A DNA stretch of 64,000 nt from Sedimentitalea sp039941015 (GTDB lineage Bacteria > Pseudomonadota > Alphaproteobacteria > Rhodobacterales > Rhodobacteraceae): NCBI RefSeq assembly GCF_039941015.1, contig NZ_JBDVFI010000020.1; one strand, given 5' to 3'. The number at the start of each line of letters is the position of its first letter. Within the stretch, counting starts at the first letter, position 1. Positions 17,762 through 26,649 of the stretch are shown in pieces. A program made the translations under genes and the position numbers. The notes under the pieces are model-generated. The model was not told the DNA's origin and made no database searches. It saw only the letters and a list, made by a program, of their open reading frames with translations.

Positions 17762-18493
17762 ATGACACCGGTTCCGGATACGGCGCCTCCGGGCGGTCCA
17801 CGTCATGTGGCAATCATCATGGACGGCAATGGTCGATGGGCGCAGGCGCGTGGCCGGCCACGACTGTTCGGGCATCACGCAGGCGCACGCCGAGTGCGCG
17901 ATGTGGTCGAGGCTTGCCCGGAACTTGGCATCAAGTATCTGACGATATTTGCGTTTTCGACCGAAAACTGGAAACGCACACAGGTCGAGGTCGCCGGCCT
18001 GATGAGCCTGTTTCGCCGCTATATCACCCGCGAGGCCCGTGCTCTGAAAGAACGTGGCGTGCGCGTGCGTTTTATCGGTGACCGCGTGAGACTCGACGAA
18101 AAGCTGGTCATCCTGATGGACCAGCTCGAGGAAATGACCTCGAATAACGATCTGGTGCATCTAACCATCGCCCTCAACTACGGCGGACGTGACGAGGTCG
18201 CGCGGGCGACCAAACGGCTGGCGCAGGATGTCGCAGACGGGCGGCTAAGCCCGGATGATGTCGATGAGGAAACGCTGCCACGCTATCTTGATACTCATGT
18301 GCTGCCGGATCCGGATCTGGTGATCCGAACCAGTGGCGAGGCGCGTATCTCGAACTTTTTACTGTGGCAGTCGGCCTATTCCGAATATGAATTCATCGAC
18401 ACGCTCTGGCCTGATTTTTCGGCCGAAGAGCTGCGTCGACTTTGCACCAGCTATGGCACCCGCGACCGCAGATTCGGCGCCGTACTCGCATGA
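17762..18493 (+). CDS. uppS: Isoprenyl transferase (undecaprenyl diphosphate synthase)
   Basis: A 243-residue cis-prenyltransferase that builds the C55 lipid carrier for cell-wall and O-antigen synthesis. The catalytic aspartate is in AIIMDGNGRWAQ; GHHAGARRV, FSTENWKR, NYGGRDEV and RTSGEARISNFLLWQ are the family's conserved regions. The ATG at 17762 is preferred; an in-frame TTG at 17747 overlapping frr would add five residues. Stop overlaps cdsA by ATGA. Confidence 0.95.
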   Translation: MTPVPDTAPPGGPRHVAIIMDGNGRWAQARGRPRLFGHHAGARRVRDVVEACPELGIKYLTIFAFSTENWKRTQVEVAGLMSLFRRYITREARALKERGVRVRFIGDRVRLDEKLVILMDQLEEMTSNNDLVHLTIALNYGGRDEVARATKRLAQDVADGRLSPDDVDEETLPRYLDTHVLPDPDLVIRTSGEARISNFLLWQSAYSEYEFIDTLWPDFSAEELRRLCTSYGTRDRRFGAVLA

Positions 18494-19281
18494 GCGGCTC
18501 AGGTCGCTGGGCGGATCTCGCGCCACGCATCGGATCCGCAGTTGTCATGATCGCAGTCGGCGTGTTGGCCATCTGGGCAGGCGCCGATGTCTTTCACATC
18601 TTTGTCGGTGCCGTGTGTGGTGCGATGATCTGGGAACTGCTGCGGATGCTGAACGGGCAGGGCGGGCCTCTGGTGATTGCAACAGCGGTTGTTGCGGCCT
18701 TGTCGCTGATACTCGCGCTCTACCTGCCGACCCCCTATTTGTTTCCGCTGCTTCTATTGCCGGTACTCCTCGGGGTTCTCGCCACGCGCGAGCATCGTTT
18801 GATCTGTGGCGCGTTCATGGTTCTTGTCCTGTTGGCGGGGCTGGAAATGATGGTCGTGCGCGATGACTTTGGCCTCGTGTGGATCATCTGGTTGATCGTG
18901 ATCGTGATCGTGTCGGATGTTGCAGGGTATTTTGCTGGTCGCATGTTGGGTGGCCCGAAATTCTGGCCAAAGGTCAGCCCGAAAAAAACGTGGTCCGGGA
19001 CAGTGGCGGGATGGCTCGGTGCGGCGGTGGTGGGGTTTGCCTTTGCCGCGCAGCAGGACACCAGCCTGTTGCTGGTGCCTTATTCTGTCCTTGTCGCGTT
19101 TGCGGCGCAGATGGGGGACATCGCTGAAAGCGCAGTCAAGAGGATGGTTGGCGTCAAGGATTCAAGCACTCTGATTCCCGGTCATGGCGGGTTTCTGGAC
19201 CGCTTTGATGGTATGTTGGGGGCCTCGTTCTTTGTTCTCGTGATCGCGGGGCTGTGCGGATTGCCTCCGGGGACAGTGTGA
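18490..19281 (+). CDS. cdsA: Phosphatidate cytidylyltransferase
   Basis: A 263-residue multi-helix inner-membrane enzyme converting phosphatidic acid and CTP to CDP-diacylglycerol, the entry to phospholipid synthesis. The C-terminal CDS signature is complete: SAVKRMVGVKDSS followed by IPGHGGFLDRFD. The start at 18490 makes the ATGA overlap with uppS; the longer frame from 18442 is not needed. The stop overlaps dxr by one base. Confidence 0.95.
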   Translation: MSGSGRWADLAPRIGSAVVMIAVGVLAIWAGADVFHIFVGAVCGAMIWELLRMLNGQGGPLVIATAVVAALSLILALYLPTPYLFPLLLLPVLLGVLATREHRLICGAFMVLVLLAGLEMMVVRDDFGLVWIIWLIVIVIVSDVAGYFAGRMLGGPKFWPKVSPKKTWSGTVAGWLGAAVVGFAFAAQQDTSLLLVPYSVLVAFAAQMGDIAESAVKRMVGVKDSSTLIPGHGGFLDRFDGMLGASFFVLVIAGLCGLPPGTV

Positions 19282-20453
19282 TGAGACGGGTCTCGATTTT
19301 CGGCGCGACCGGGTCCATCGGACAGAACACCATCGACCTGCTTGAAAACGCCCAAGCCGAGTATGACGTGGTTGCGTTGACTGGCGGACGCAACATCGCG
19401 CAACTGGCCAAGGATGCCCGCGCGCTGAATGCGGATGTGGCGGTCACGGCCTTTCCAGACCTATTGGAAGACCTGCGTGCCGCGCTCGCGGGCAGCGGAG
19501 TTGAAGCCACTGCCGGGCCGGAGGCGTTGGTCGAAGCCGCGTCGCGGCCCGCCGATTGGGTGATGTCGGCAATCGTTGGTGCCGCTGGACTGAAACCGGG
19601 GCTGGCTGCATTGGAGCAGGGCGCGACACTGGCCTTGGCCAACAAGGAATCGCTGGTCTGCGCCGGGACGTTGGTGCTTGAGACCGCAGAAAAGAATGGC
19701 GGGCGATTACTGCCCGTTGATAGTGAACATTCTGCTGTGTTTCAGGCGCTGATCGGAGAAAAACTGGACGCTGTCGAGCGGGTCATCATTACCGCCAGTG
19801 GCGGTGCGTTTCGCGATTGGCCGCTCGAAAAACTGCAAGGCGCGACGCTGGCACAGGCCTCACGCCATCCCAACTGGGACATGGGCCAAAGGATCACAAT
19901 CGATAGCGCGTCCATGTTCAACAAGGCGCTGGAACTTATCGAAACCAAAGAGTTTTTTGGGATTTCACCTGAGATGATCGAGGTTATCGTTCATCCTGAA
20001 TCCCTGATACACGCCATGGTCGGGTTTAATGACGGGGCATTGATGGCGCATGTTGGGCCGCCTGATATGCGCCATGCCATCGGCTTTGCGCTAAACTGGC
20101 CGGAACGCTGCGCTCTTCCAGTCGAAAGGCTGGATTTCGCCAAGATCGCTCAGATGACGTTCCGCGCACCCGAAGAGGCGCGTTACCCTGCCTTGCGGTT
20201 GGGGCGCGATGTGATGAAACGTGGTGGTTTGTCTGGCGCCGTGTTCAACGGCGCCAAAGAGCGGGCGTTGGACGCATTTCTTGCAGGACACATCGGATTC
20301 GTGGACATGGCGAGCGTTGTCGAAGACGTCCTGACACGGTTTGAAGCAGAACCCGGGCGCATTGATACAGAAATGACCCTTGAAACCGTGATGCAAACGG
20401 ACCATCTCGCCAGAGTGTGGGCCGACGCCGCAATGGAAAAACGAGCAGGATAA
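19281..20453 (+). CDS. dxr: 1-deoxy-D-xylulose 5-phosphate reductoisomerase
   Basis: A 390-residue NADPH-dependent enzyme for the second step of the non-mevalonate isoprenoid pathway. The NADPH-binding GATGSIGQNTIDL is at residues 7-19; metal and substrate motifs ANKESLVCAG, PVDSEHSAVFQ and PNWDMGQRITIDSASMFNK are intact. It supplies isoprenoid units for the UppS product encoded two genes upstream. Start at 19281 gives a TGATG overlap with cdsA. Confidence 0.97.
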   Translation: MRRVSIFGATGSIGQNTIDLLENAQAEYDVVALTGGRNIAQLAKDARALNADVAVTAFPDLLEDLRAALAGSGVEATAGPEALVEAASRPADWVMSAIVGAAGLKPGLAALEQGATLALANKESLVCAGTLVLETAEKNGGRLLPVDSEHSAVFQALIGEKLDAVERVIITASGGAFRDWPLEKLQGATLAQASRHPNWDMGQRITIDSASMFNKALELIETKEFFGISPEMIEVIVHPESLIHAMVGFNDGALMAHVGPPDMRHAIGFALNWPERCALPVERLDFAKIAQMTFRAPEEARYPALRLGRDVMKRGGLSGAVFNGAKERALDAFLAGHIGFVDMASVVEDVLTRFEAEPGRIDTEMTLETVMQTDHLARVWADAAMEKRAG

Positions 20454-20457
20454 GACT

Positions 20458-21807
20458 TTGGATTTAGTGTCGCTTATTCCGCAGTTTGGCGGACTTATTT
20501 ATACGTTGCTCGCATTTGTCGTGGCGCTCTCGGTCATCGTGGCGGTGCACGAATACGGTCACTATATCGTGGGGCGCTGGTCGGGTATTCACGCCGAAGT
20601 ATTCTCGCTGGGGTTTGGTCCGGTGCTTTACAGTCGCATGGACAAGCGTGGCACCCGCTGGCAAATTGCGGCGTTGCCCTTTGGCGGATACGTCAAGTTT
20701 CTTGGTGATGCCAACGCGGCTTCGGGCAAGGATTCCGAGGCGATGGAAACCGCCGAGCGTGACCCGGCGGAATTGCGCCGCACGATGCATGGTGCGCCAC
20801 TGTGGGCAAGAACGGCCACGGTTGCGGCAGGGCCGATCTTTAACTTCGTGATGTCCATCCTTGTATTTTCGGCCATCGTTCTGACGCGGGGCGTGGTCAG
20901 CGAACCGCTCACAGTTGGCGAAGTTCAGGACCTGCCTGCCGGCTTTCATCAACTTGCCCAAGGTGATGAAATCATCGCGATTTCAGGCTCTACCGCTCCG
21001 GCCTTTGACAACAACGTAGCCTGGTCGACATTCACCCAGGACATTCCGGTCGAACCGTCGCTTGACTACACCGTGCGGCGCGATGGGCAAGAGCGCGATG
21101 TTGAAGGTCCCTACCTGTTTCCGCCTTATGTGTCACAGGTCGCCCCGCGCAGCGCTGCGATGGATATCGGACTGGAATCGGGGGATGTGATCACGGCCAT
21201 TGATGGCGCGCCGATATTTGCCTTTGATCAACTGAAATCTGCCGTGGAGTCTTCGGATGGCCGGGTGTTGTTGCTGGATGTCTGGCGGCAGGGTGAAACG
21301 CTTGAATTTGCGCTGGCCCCCCGTCGCACCGACGAACCACAGGCGGATGGCGGCTTTGTCACACACTGGCGTATCGGCATTGCCGGTGGCATGGCGTTCC
21401 TTCCTGCAACCGAGAGGGCCGGGTTGGGCGAGGCCGTGGTTGGTGGTTCCGTGCAGACAATGGCAATCATCTCCAGTTCGCTATCGGGTCTTTGGCATAT
21501 GGTCACCGGCGCGATCAGCACCTGCAACATGTCAGGCCCGATCGGTATTGCGGAAACGTCAGGCGCGATGGCGTCGCAAGGGGCGCAGAGCTTTATCTGG
21601 TTCATCGCGGTTCTGTCGACGGCAGTTGGCCTGTTGAACCTCTTTCCCATTCCGGCGCTGGATGGGGGGCATCTGGTATTCTACGCTTACGAAGCCGTTG
21701 CGGGCAAACCGCCAAGTGACGGTGCGCTTCGCATCCTGATGGCCATCGGGTTAAGCCTGATCCTGTCGCTGATGGTGTTCGCCCTGGGCAACGACCTGTT
21801 CTGCTAA
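20458..21807 (+). CDS. rseP: RIP metalloprotease RseP
   Basis: A 449-residue intramembrane site-2 zinc protease that completes cleavage of anti-sigma factors and clears signal-peptide remnants. HEYGH at residues 31-35 and the C-terminal LDGGH in a helix bind zinc. Two PDZ-like regions lie between them. The start is a TTG at 20458, supported by GCAGGA 7 bases ahead and by the conserved first helix; no ATG fits. Four bases after dxr. Confidence 0.93.
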   Translation: MDLVSLIPQFGGLIYTLLAFVVALSVIVAVHEYGHYIVGRWSGIHAEVFSLGFGPVLYSRMDKRGTRWQIAALPFGGYVKFLGDANAASGKDSEAMETAERDPAELRRTMHGAPLWARTATVAAGPIFNFVMSILVFSAIVLTRGVVSEPLTVGEVQDLPAGFHQLAQGDEIIAISGSTAPAFDNNVAWSTFTQDIPVEPSLDYTVRRDGQERDVEGPYLFPPYVSQVAPRSAAMDIGLESGDVITAIDGAPIFAFDQLKSAVESSDGRVLLLDVWRQGETLEFALAPRRTDEPQADGGFVTHWRIGIAGGMAFLPATERAGLGEAVVGGSVQTMAIISSSLSGLWHMVTGAISTCNMSGPIGIAETSGAMASQGAQSFIWFIAVLSTAVGLLNLFPIPALDGGHLVFYAYEAVAGKPPSDGALRILMAIGLSLILSLMVFALGNDLFC

Positions 21808-21946
21808 CACGAAGCGCATCTGCGTGAGATTCTGTTCAGAACAAGTTGAAATCGCCAGCTTTTTGATAAGGCTTTGAGTCGTGTGGTTTTAGTCGCGCCA
21901 CGCCGGCAACACAGGTTTGCCCCAGTCTTGCCACATTCTGCTTATA

Positions 21947-21961
21947 GTTGTTTTTTTGTTC
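21947..21961 (+). promoter_or_regulatory. SOS-box-like sequence (one mismatch)
   Basis: GTTG, seven T residues, then GTTC. The alphaproteobacterial LexA box is GTTC-N7-GTTC, so this is one base off. It lies 34 bases ahead of the small-protein start at 21995. The T-run makes a chance match possible, so confidence is modest. Confidence 0.35.
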
Positions 21962-21994
21962 TCTGGAAAAGAATGGAGCCAAAGGAACACGGTC

Positions 21995-22120
21995 ATGCAG
22001 GCATTGCATAAAACATATCGCGGACTCAGCCTGATGGTCGAGTTGAACGCGGACCGTCTGTTGTTCCTGCTGGCAATAATAACGGCCTTGCTGGCAAGCG
22101 GGTATCTGGCCAGCTTGTAG
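21995..22120 (+). CDS. Small single-helix membrane protein, 41 residues
   Basis: A 41-residue protein: a basic/polar head (MQALHKTYRGLSLMVELNAD) and one transmembrane helix ending ASGYLASL. No family name is known to me. A very good ribosome site (AAAGGA at 21981-21986) sits 8 bases ahead of the ATG, and the longer open frame upstream has no such support. It lies alone between rseP and bamA. Its size and layout resemble the 40-residue protein at 36052, and both have a GTTC-type SOS-like box upstream. Confidence 0.7.
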   Translation: MQALHKTYRGLSLMVELNADRLLFLLAIITALLASGYLASL

Positions 22121-22249
22121 CGCCCTCTTGCCATGTTGCTTCAGTACGTCGCACGGACCCGAACAGACCGTTCCTCATGTGCTTTTGACATCATCTGACA
22201 TTCCCGATAATCACAATCTCAAAGCTGTGATGAGACGGGGTTAAGACAG

Positions 22250-24637
22250 ATGGGTTTGGGCTGGGCTGTGGGCATATCTCGTGATCACGCATGCAATTGC
22301 GTCAATATATGGTATCGGCGACTGATCCCATTTTTTCTAGTCTTTGCAACAGTTTCACTGTTCTCTGCGGGGATTGCGGCGGCGCAATCCTATACGTTCA
22401 ATTCGATTCAGGTCGAAGGCAACAAGCGGATTCCGACAGCGACGATTGCGGCCTATACGGGAATCAACCCGGGAAAATCGGTGAGTGCGGGCGAACTGAA
22501 CGCCGCATATCAGAGAATCGTGGACAGCGGTGTCTTTGAAAGCGTCGATCTTGAACCGCGTGGCAGCACTTTGCAGATCACAGTCACGGAACGCCCGACG
22601 ATCAACCGGATCAGCATCGAAGGCAATCGCCGCCTTAAGGATGAAGACCTCGAAGGATTTATTGAGTCAAAGTCGCGGCAAGTCTTCAACCCGACCATTG
22701 CCGAGGCCGATGCCGGAATCATTGCCGAGGCGTATTCGCAGCAAGGCAGGATTGCCGCAACCGTCACCCCGCGCATCATCCGGCGCAGCGACAATCGCGT
22801 CGATCTGATATTTGAGATTGCCGAGGGTGATACGATCGAAGTCGAACGGATCAGCTTTGTCGGCAACCGGGTGTTTTCTGATCGACGTTTGCGCCGTATC
22901 TTGGAGACCAAGCAGGCAGGTCTCCTACGGACCTTCATCCGCGCGGACACGCTTGTCGAGGACCGCATCGAGTTCGACAAGCAGGTCCTGCGCGACTTCT
23001 ACTTGTCGCGAGGCTACGTCGACTTTCGGATTCTCGGCACAAATGTCGAACTGACAAAGGAACGTGACGGCTTTTATCTCGTGATGAATGTTCAAGAGGG
23101 GCAGCAGTTCAAGTTCGGTCAGATCAGCACGGTATCCGAGATGACCGGTGTTGATGCGGCCGAATACCAGGATGTTCTCAAGGTGCGCCCCGGAGTAGTG
23201 TATTCACCTTCGCTGATTGAAAATTCCATTGCCCGGATGGAACGTCACGGCCTCAAGCAAGGTGTGGATTTCCTTCGGGTAGAGCCACGGATTACCCGCA
23301 ACGACAGGGATCTTACCCTTGATGTGCAATTTGCCTTGGTTAAAGGGCCTCGGATATTCGTTGAACGAATCGACATCGAAGGAAACACAACGACCCTGGA
23401 CCGGGTTATTCGTCAACAATTCAAGAGCGTTGAGGGCGACCCGTTCAACCCGCGTGAAATTCGTGAAAGCGCGGAGCGTATTCGTGCACTCGGCTTTTTT
23501 GCGACGGCTGAGGTGGACACGCGCGAAGGATCGACACCCGCACAGGTTATCGTTGATGTAGATGTCGAAGAGCAGCCCACTGGATCGCTGAACCTTGGCG
23601 GTTCCTACTCGGCGGTCGATGGGTTTGGTATTGCCATAGGTCTCACAGAGAACAACTTTCTGGGTCGTGGCCAGCGGCTGTCGTTTAATATCTCGACAGC
23701 GCAGGAAACAGACTCCTACATCTTTGGCTTCACAGAACCCTATCTTCTGGGACGTGATTTGCAGTTCAGTATCGATCTTGGTGTTGCGTCGGCATCTTCG
23801 AGCTTTGCAAGCTACGACATTGACCGTGGATTCATTAGCCCTTCCTTAACCTTTCCGATCAGTGAGAACGGAAGAATCCAAACGCGTTACAGCTATGATG
23901 ACAGCGAAATGGAAGCGCGCGGCACCCCCGCAGAAGACTATAGTGGCGCGGTCATCCTGCGTGAGATCGAACAGGGCCGCCGTTCGAGCAGCGCATTCGG
24001 ACTTAGCTATATCTATGACAGCCGACTGACCGGACTTAATCCAAATGCGGGTGTCCTGTTTCAGATCGGCGCAGATTTTGCGGGACTTGGTGGTGACAAC
24101 AAATACATCAAATCCACAGCCAAGATTGTCGCCCAAAAGCGCATTCTGAACGAAGAAGTTGTCATCAGGGCCTCCCTTGAAGCTGGGGCATTGAGCTGGG
24201 AGTCAGATACGCCCAGCCGGTCCATCGACCGGTACATCCTGACACCATCTATTATGCGTGGCTTTGAACCTGCTGGCATCGGTCCTCGTGACCAGTCTAA
24301 CGGATTCGATGACGCCATCGGCGGCAACTATTATGCTGTTGCCCGTTTCGAGGCCGAATTCCCACTGGGATTGCCCGAGGAATTGGGGCTGCGCGGCGGC
24401 GTCTTCTACGATATCGGCAACCTTTGGGGTACCCAGAATGTCGATACTGCTGGCGCGATGTGTGAGGGTGTTGCAGGGGTATGCGGAGCGGACGGATCGT
24501 GGCGTTCCGCGATCGGGGTATCGCTGCTTTGGACAACCGGCTTTGGACCGCTTCGTTTCAACTTCAGCAAGGCGATTCAGAAAGAGGTCTTTGACAAGGA
24601 ACAGAGCTTTGACCTGACGCTTCAGGCGCGGTTCTGA
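22250..24637 (+). CDS. bamA: Outer membrane protein assembly factor BamA
   Basis: A 795-residue Omp85 protein that folds beta-barrels into the outer membrane. A signal peptide ends near AAAQS (residue 46), followed by five POTRA repeats (for instance SIQVEGNKRIPTATI, RISIEGNRRLKDEDL, RISFVGNRVFSDRRL, RIDIEGNTTTLDRVI) and a 16-strand barrel with the GFGPLRFNFSKAI region and a C-terminal phenylalanine, the barrel-insertion signal. The N-terminal stretch before the signal is long; a later start is possible. The skp-like gene follows 6 bases downstream. Confidence 0.95.
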   Translation: MGLGWAVGISRDHACNCVNIWYRRLIPFFLVFATVSLFSAGIAAAQSYTFNSIQVEGNKRIPTATIAAYTGINPGKSVSAGELNAAYQRIVDSGVFESVDLEPRGSTLQITVTERPTINRISIEGNRRLKDEDLEGFIESKSRQVFNPTIAEADAGIIAEAYSQQGRIAATVTPRIIRRSDNRVDLIFEIAEGDTIEVERISFVGNRVFSDRRLRRILETKQAGLLRTFIRADTLVEDRIEFDKQVLRDFYLSRGYVDFRILGTNVELTKERDGFYLVMNVQEGQQFKFGQISTVSEMTGVDAAEYQDVLKVRPGVVYSPSLIENSIARMERHGLKQGVDFLRVEPRITRNDRDLTLDVQFALVKGPRIFVERIDIEGNTTTLDRVIRQQFKSVEGDPFNPREIRESAERIRALGFFATAEVDTREGSTPAQVIVDVDVEEQPTGSLNLGGSYSAVDGFGIAIGLTENNFLGRGQRLSFNISTAQETDSYIFGFTEPYLLGRDLQFSIDLGVASASSSFASYDIDRGFISPSLTFPISENGRIQTRYSYDDSEMEARGTPAEDYSGAVILREIEQGRRSSSAFGLSYIYDSRLTGLNPNAGVLFQIGADFAGLGGDNKYIKSTAKIVAQKRILNEEVVIRASLEAGALSWESDTPSRSIDRYILTPSIMRGFEPAGIGPRDQSNGFDDAIGGNYYAVARFEAEFPLGLPEELGLRGGVFYDIGNLWGTQNVDTAGAMCEGVAGVCGADGSWRSAIGVSLLWTTGFGPLRFNFSKAIQKEVFDKEQSFDLTLQARF

Positions 24638-24643
24638 TTTCAG

Positions 24644-25237
24644 ATGAAGCATCTCGCGGCACGTATGAGGTCCGCTCTGGCGGATTTGATCCGGGTCCTC
24701 CTGCTGCTACTTGTGATTCCGACAGGCGCATCTTCACAAGCGCTTGGTCTGCCGGACAGCGTGATCCTGACGATTTCATCTGAACGCCTGTTCAGCGATT
24801 CTGCCTTTGGCCAGCGGGTCGCCCGTGAGTTTGAGGCTGCAAGCGGAGAGCTTGCGAAGGAAAACCGGCGTATTGAGCAGGAACTCACCAATGAGGAACA
24901 GGAACTGACCGAGCGCCGCCCGAGTATGGAAGCGGCAGCGTTCCGGGAGCTTGCCGATGCATTTGATGTGAAGGTCAAAGAATTCCGCCGAACACAGGAC
25001 GCCAAGGCCCGCGCGCTGGTTCAAAGGAACGAGGAAGAGCAGGTCAAATTCATCCAGGCTGCGCGCCCGATCCTCACGGATCTCATGCGCGAGGCCGGCG
25101 CCGGCGTGGTGTTGGAACGCTCCAGCGTATTCCTGAGCGTTACTGCGATTGACGTGACAGAGGTCGCGATCAACCGGTTGAATGCGACCATCAAGGATGG
25201 TGTCACGTCAGCGGATGCGCCTGCCGACGCCGACTAA
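24644..25237 (+). CDS. Periplasmic chaperone of the OmpH/Skp family
   Basis: A 197-residue exported protein. After a hydrophobic signal (ALADLIRVLLLLLVIPTG) the mature part has the OmpH start (ILTISSERLFSDSAFGQRV) and a long charged coiled coil at residues 60-130, as in the tentacles of Skp. It would hold unfolded outer-membrane proteins for BamA, encoded next to it. More diverged than enterobacterial Skp but position and architecture agree. Confidence 0.85.
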   Translation: MKHLAARMRSALADLIRVLLLLLVIPTGASSQALGLPDSVILTISSERLFSDSAFGQRVAREFEAASGELAKENRRIEQELTNEEQELTERRPSMEAAAFRELADAFDVKVKEFRRTQDAKARALVQRNEEEQVKFIQAARPILTDLMREAGAGVVLERSSVFLSVTAIDVTEVAINRLNATIKDGVTSADAPADAD

Positions 25238-25391
25238 CACTAGTACCGCACGGACGAACGGCCAGCAGATCAGCCGTCATGGTCCTATGGCTACTCCGCT
25301 TGGTACTGCTGAAATGCGACAGTGTAACTTGCCCAAGCCGGACCGGGTTGTTACTCAGGTTCCTGCAGCCTCAATTTCAGGAACATGTTTA

Positions 25392-25856
25392 ATGACAGAC
25401 GACTTGAAACGCGCAGACATTCATCTGATCCAGCGAATCCTGCCACATCGATATCCATTCCTGCTGGTGGACAAGGTTGAAGAGATCAACGGTACCAACT
25501 CTGCGCGGGGCTTCAAGAATGTCACGATGAACGAACCGCATTTTCAGGGGCATTTTCCCGGTGCACCGGTGATGCCCGGTGTAACCATCGTCGAGGCGAT
25601 GGCCCAGACGGCGGGCGTGATGATCGGTGTTGGTGCCGACGTGGTGGATCAGGATTTGCTGATCTATTTCATGTCGATCGACAAGTGCAAATTCCGCCGC
25701 AAGGTTATCCCCGGCGACGTGTTGATTATGGAGCTTGAAACCCTGCGCGGCAGACCGGGCGGCAAAGTCTGGAAATTTGGTGGCAAGGCAACTGTGGACG
25801 GTGAACTTGCTGCCGAGGCAGAATTCACCGCCATGATCGACTTTCCCAAGGGCTGA
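25392..25856 (+). CDS. fabZ: 3-hydroxyacyl-ACP dehydratase FabZ
   Basis: A 154-residue hot-dog-fold dehydratase of fatty-acid elongation. The active-site His is in EPHFQGHFPGAPVMPG and the Glu in TIVEAMAQTAG. The ATG at 25392 is chosen by homology to the usual FabZ start (DIHLIQRILPHRYPFLLVD) and CAGGAAC ahead of it; the open frame extends 70 codons upstream without coding character. A 154-base gap separates it from the skp-like gene, where lpxD sits in many other bacteria. Confidence 0.95.
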   Translation: MTDDLKRADIHLIQRILPHRYPFLLVDKVEEINGTNSARGFKNVTMNEPHFQGHFPGAPVMPGVTIVEAMAQTAGVMIGVGADVVDQDLLIYFMSIDKCKFRRKVIPGDVLIMELETLRGRPGGKVWKFGGKATVDGELAAEAEFTAMIDFPKG

Positions 25857-25860
25857 CGGA

Positions 25861-26646
25861 ATGACGCAAGTGCATCCAACGGCGGTGATCGAGGACGGCG
25901 CCCGTTTTGGGCAGGACTGTATCATCGGTCCGCTGTGCATCGTGGGCGCAGACGTGGTTCTGGGTGATCGTGTCGAACTCAAAAGCCACGTGGTGGTCAC
26001 CGGAAAGACCGAAATTGGCGATGACACGGTGATCTTTCCGTTTGCTGTGATCGGAGAGATTCCACAGGATCTGAAGTTCAAGGGCGAGGACAGTCGGTTG
26101 GTAGTCGGCGCGCGCAACCGCATTCGCGAGCATGTGACGATGAATGCCGGCACCGATGGCGGTGGGGGCGTGACTCGCGTTGGCGATGACGGGCTGTTCA
26201 TGGCGGGTTGTCATATTGCACATGACGCGCAGGTCGGGGACCGGGTGATCGTGGTCAACTCGGCGGCCATCGCTGGGCATTGTGTGCTTGAGGATGACGT
26301 GATCATCGGCGGTCTGGCCGGTATCCATCAATGGGTGCGGATCGGGCGCGGCGCGATCATCGGCGCTGTCACCATGGTGACAAACGACGTGATCCCCTAT
26401 GGCCTCGTGCAGGCTCCGCGTGGAGAATTGCACGGGCTGAACCTCGTCGGTCTGAAACGGCGCGGCGTGGCGCGGTCAGACATCACCGCGTTGCGGGCGG
26501 CGTTTCAGATGCTGGCGCAAGGGGAAGGGACATTCCACGAACGTGTCGAACGTCTGGGCAAAGAGACCGACAGCCAGCAGGTCCATGAAATGGTGGACTT
26601 TGTTCTCGGCCATACCGACCGGTCTTTTCTGGTTCCGGGGCGCTGA
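25861..26646 (+). CDS. lpxA: UDP-N-acetylglucosamine acyltransferase LpxA
   Basis: A 261-residue left-handed beta-helix enzyme for the first step of lipid A synthesis. Hexapeptide repeats run through residues 5-190; the catalytic His lies in GCHIAHDAQVGD, and IGAVTMVTNDVIPYGL with the C-terminal helices complete the fold. Located 4 bases behind fabZ, whose substrate pool it shares, and 3 bases ahead of lpxI. Confidence 0.96.
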   Translation: MTQVHPTAVIEDGARFGQDCIIGPLCIVGADVVLGDRVELKSHVVVTGKTEIGDDTVIFPFAVIGEIPQDLKFKGEDSRLVVGARNRIREHVTMNAGTDGGGGVTRVGDDGLFMAGCHIAHDAQVGDRVIVVNSAAIAGHCVLEDDVIIGGLAGIHQWVRIGRGAIIGAVTMVTNDVIPYGLVQAPRGELHGLNLVGLKRRGVARSDITALRAAFQMLAQGEGTFHERVERLGKETDSQQVHEMVDFVLGHTDRSFLVPGR

Positions 26647-26649
26647 CAG

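Noticed and set aside
21834..21842. GTTCAGAAC palindrome after rseP as SOS box
   Set aside because: Alphaproteobacterial LexA sites are direct repeats with seven bases between; this is a 9-base palindrome and nothing suitable follows it directly.
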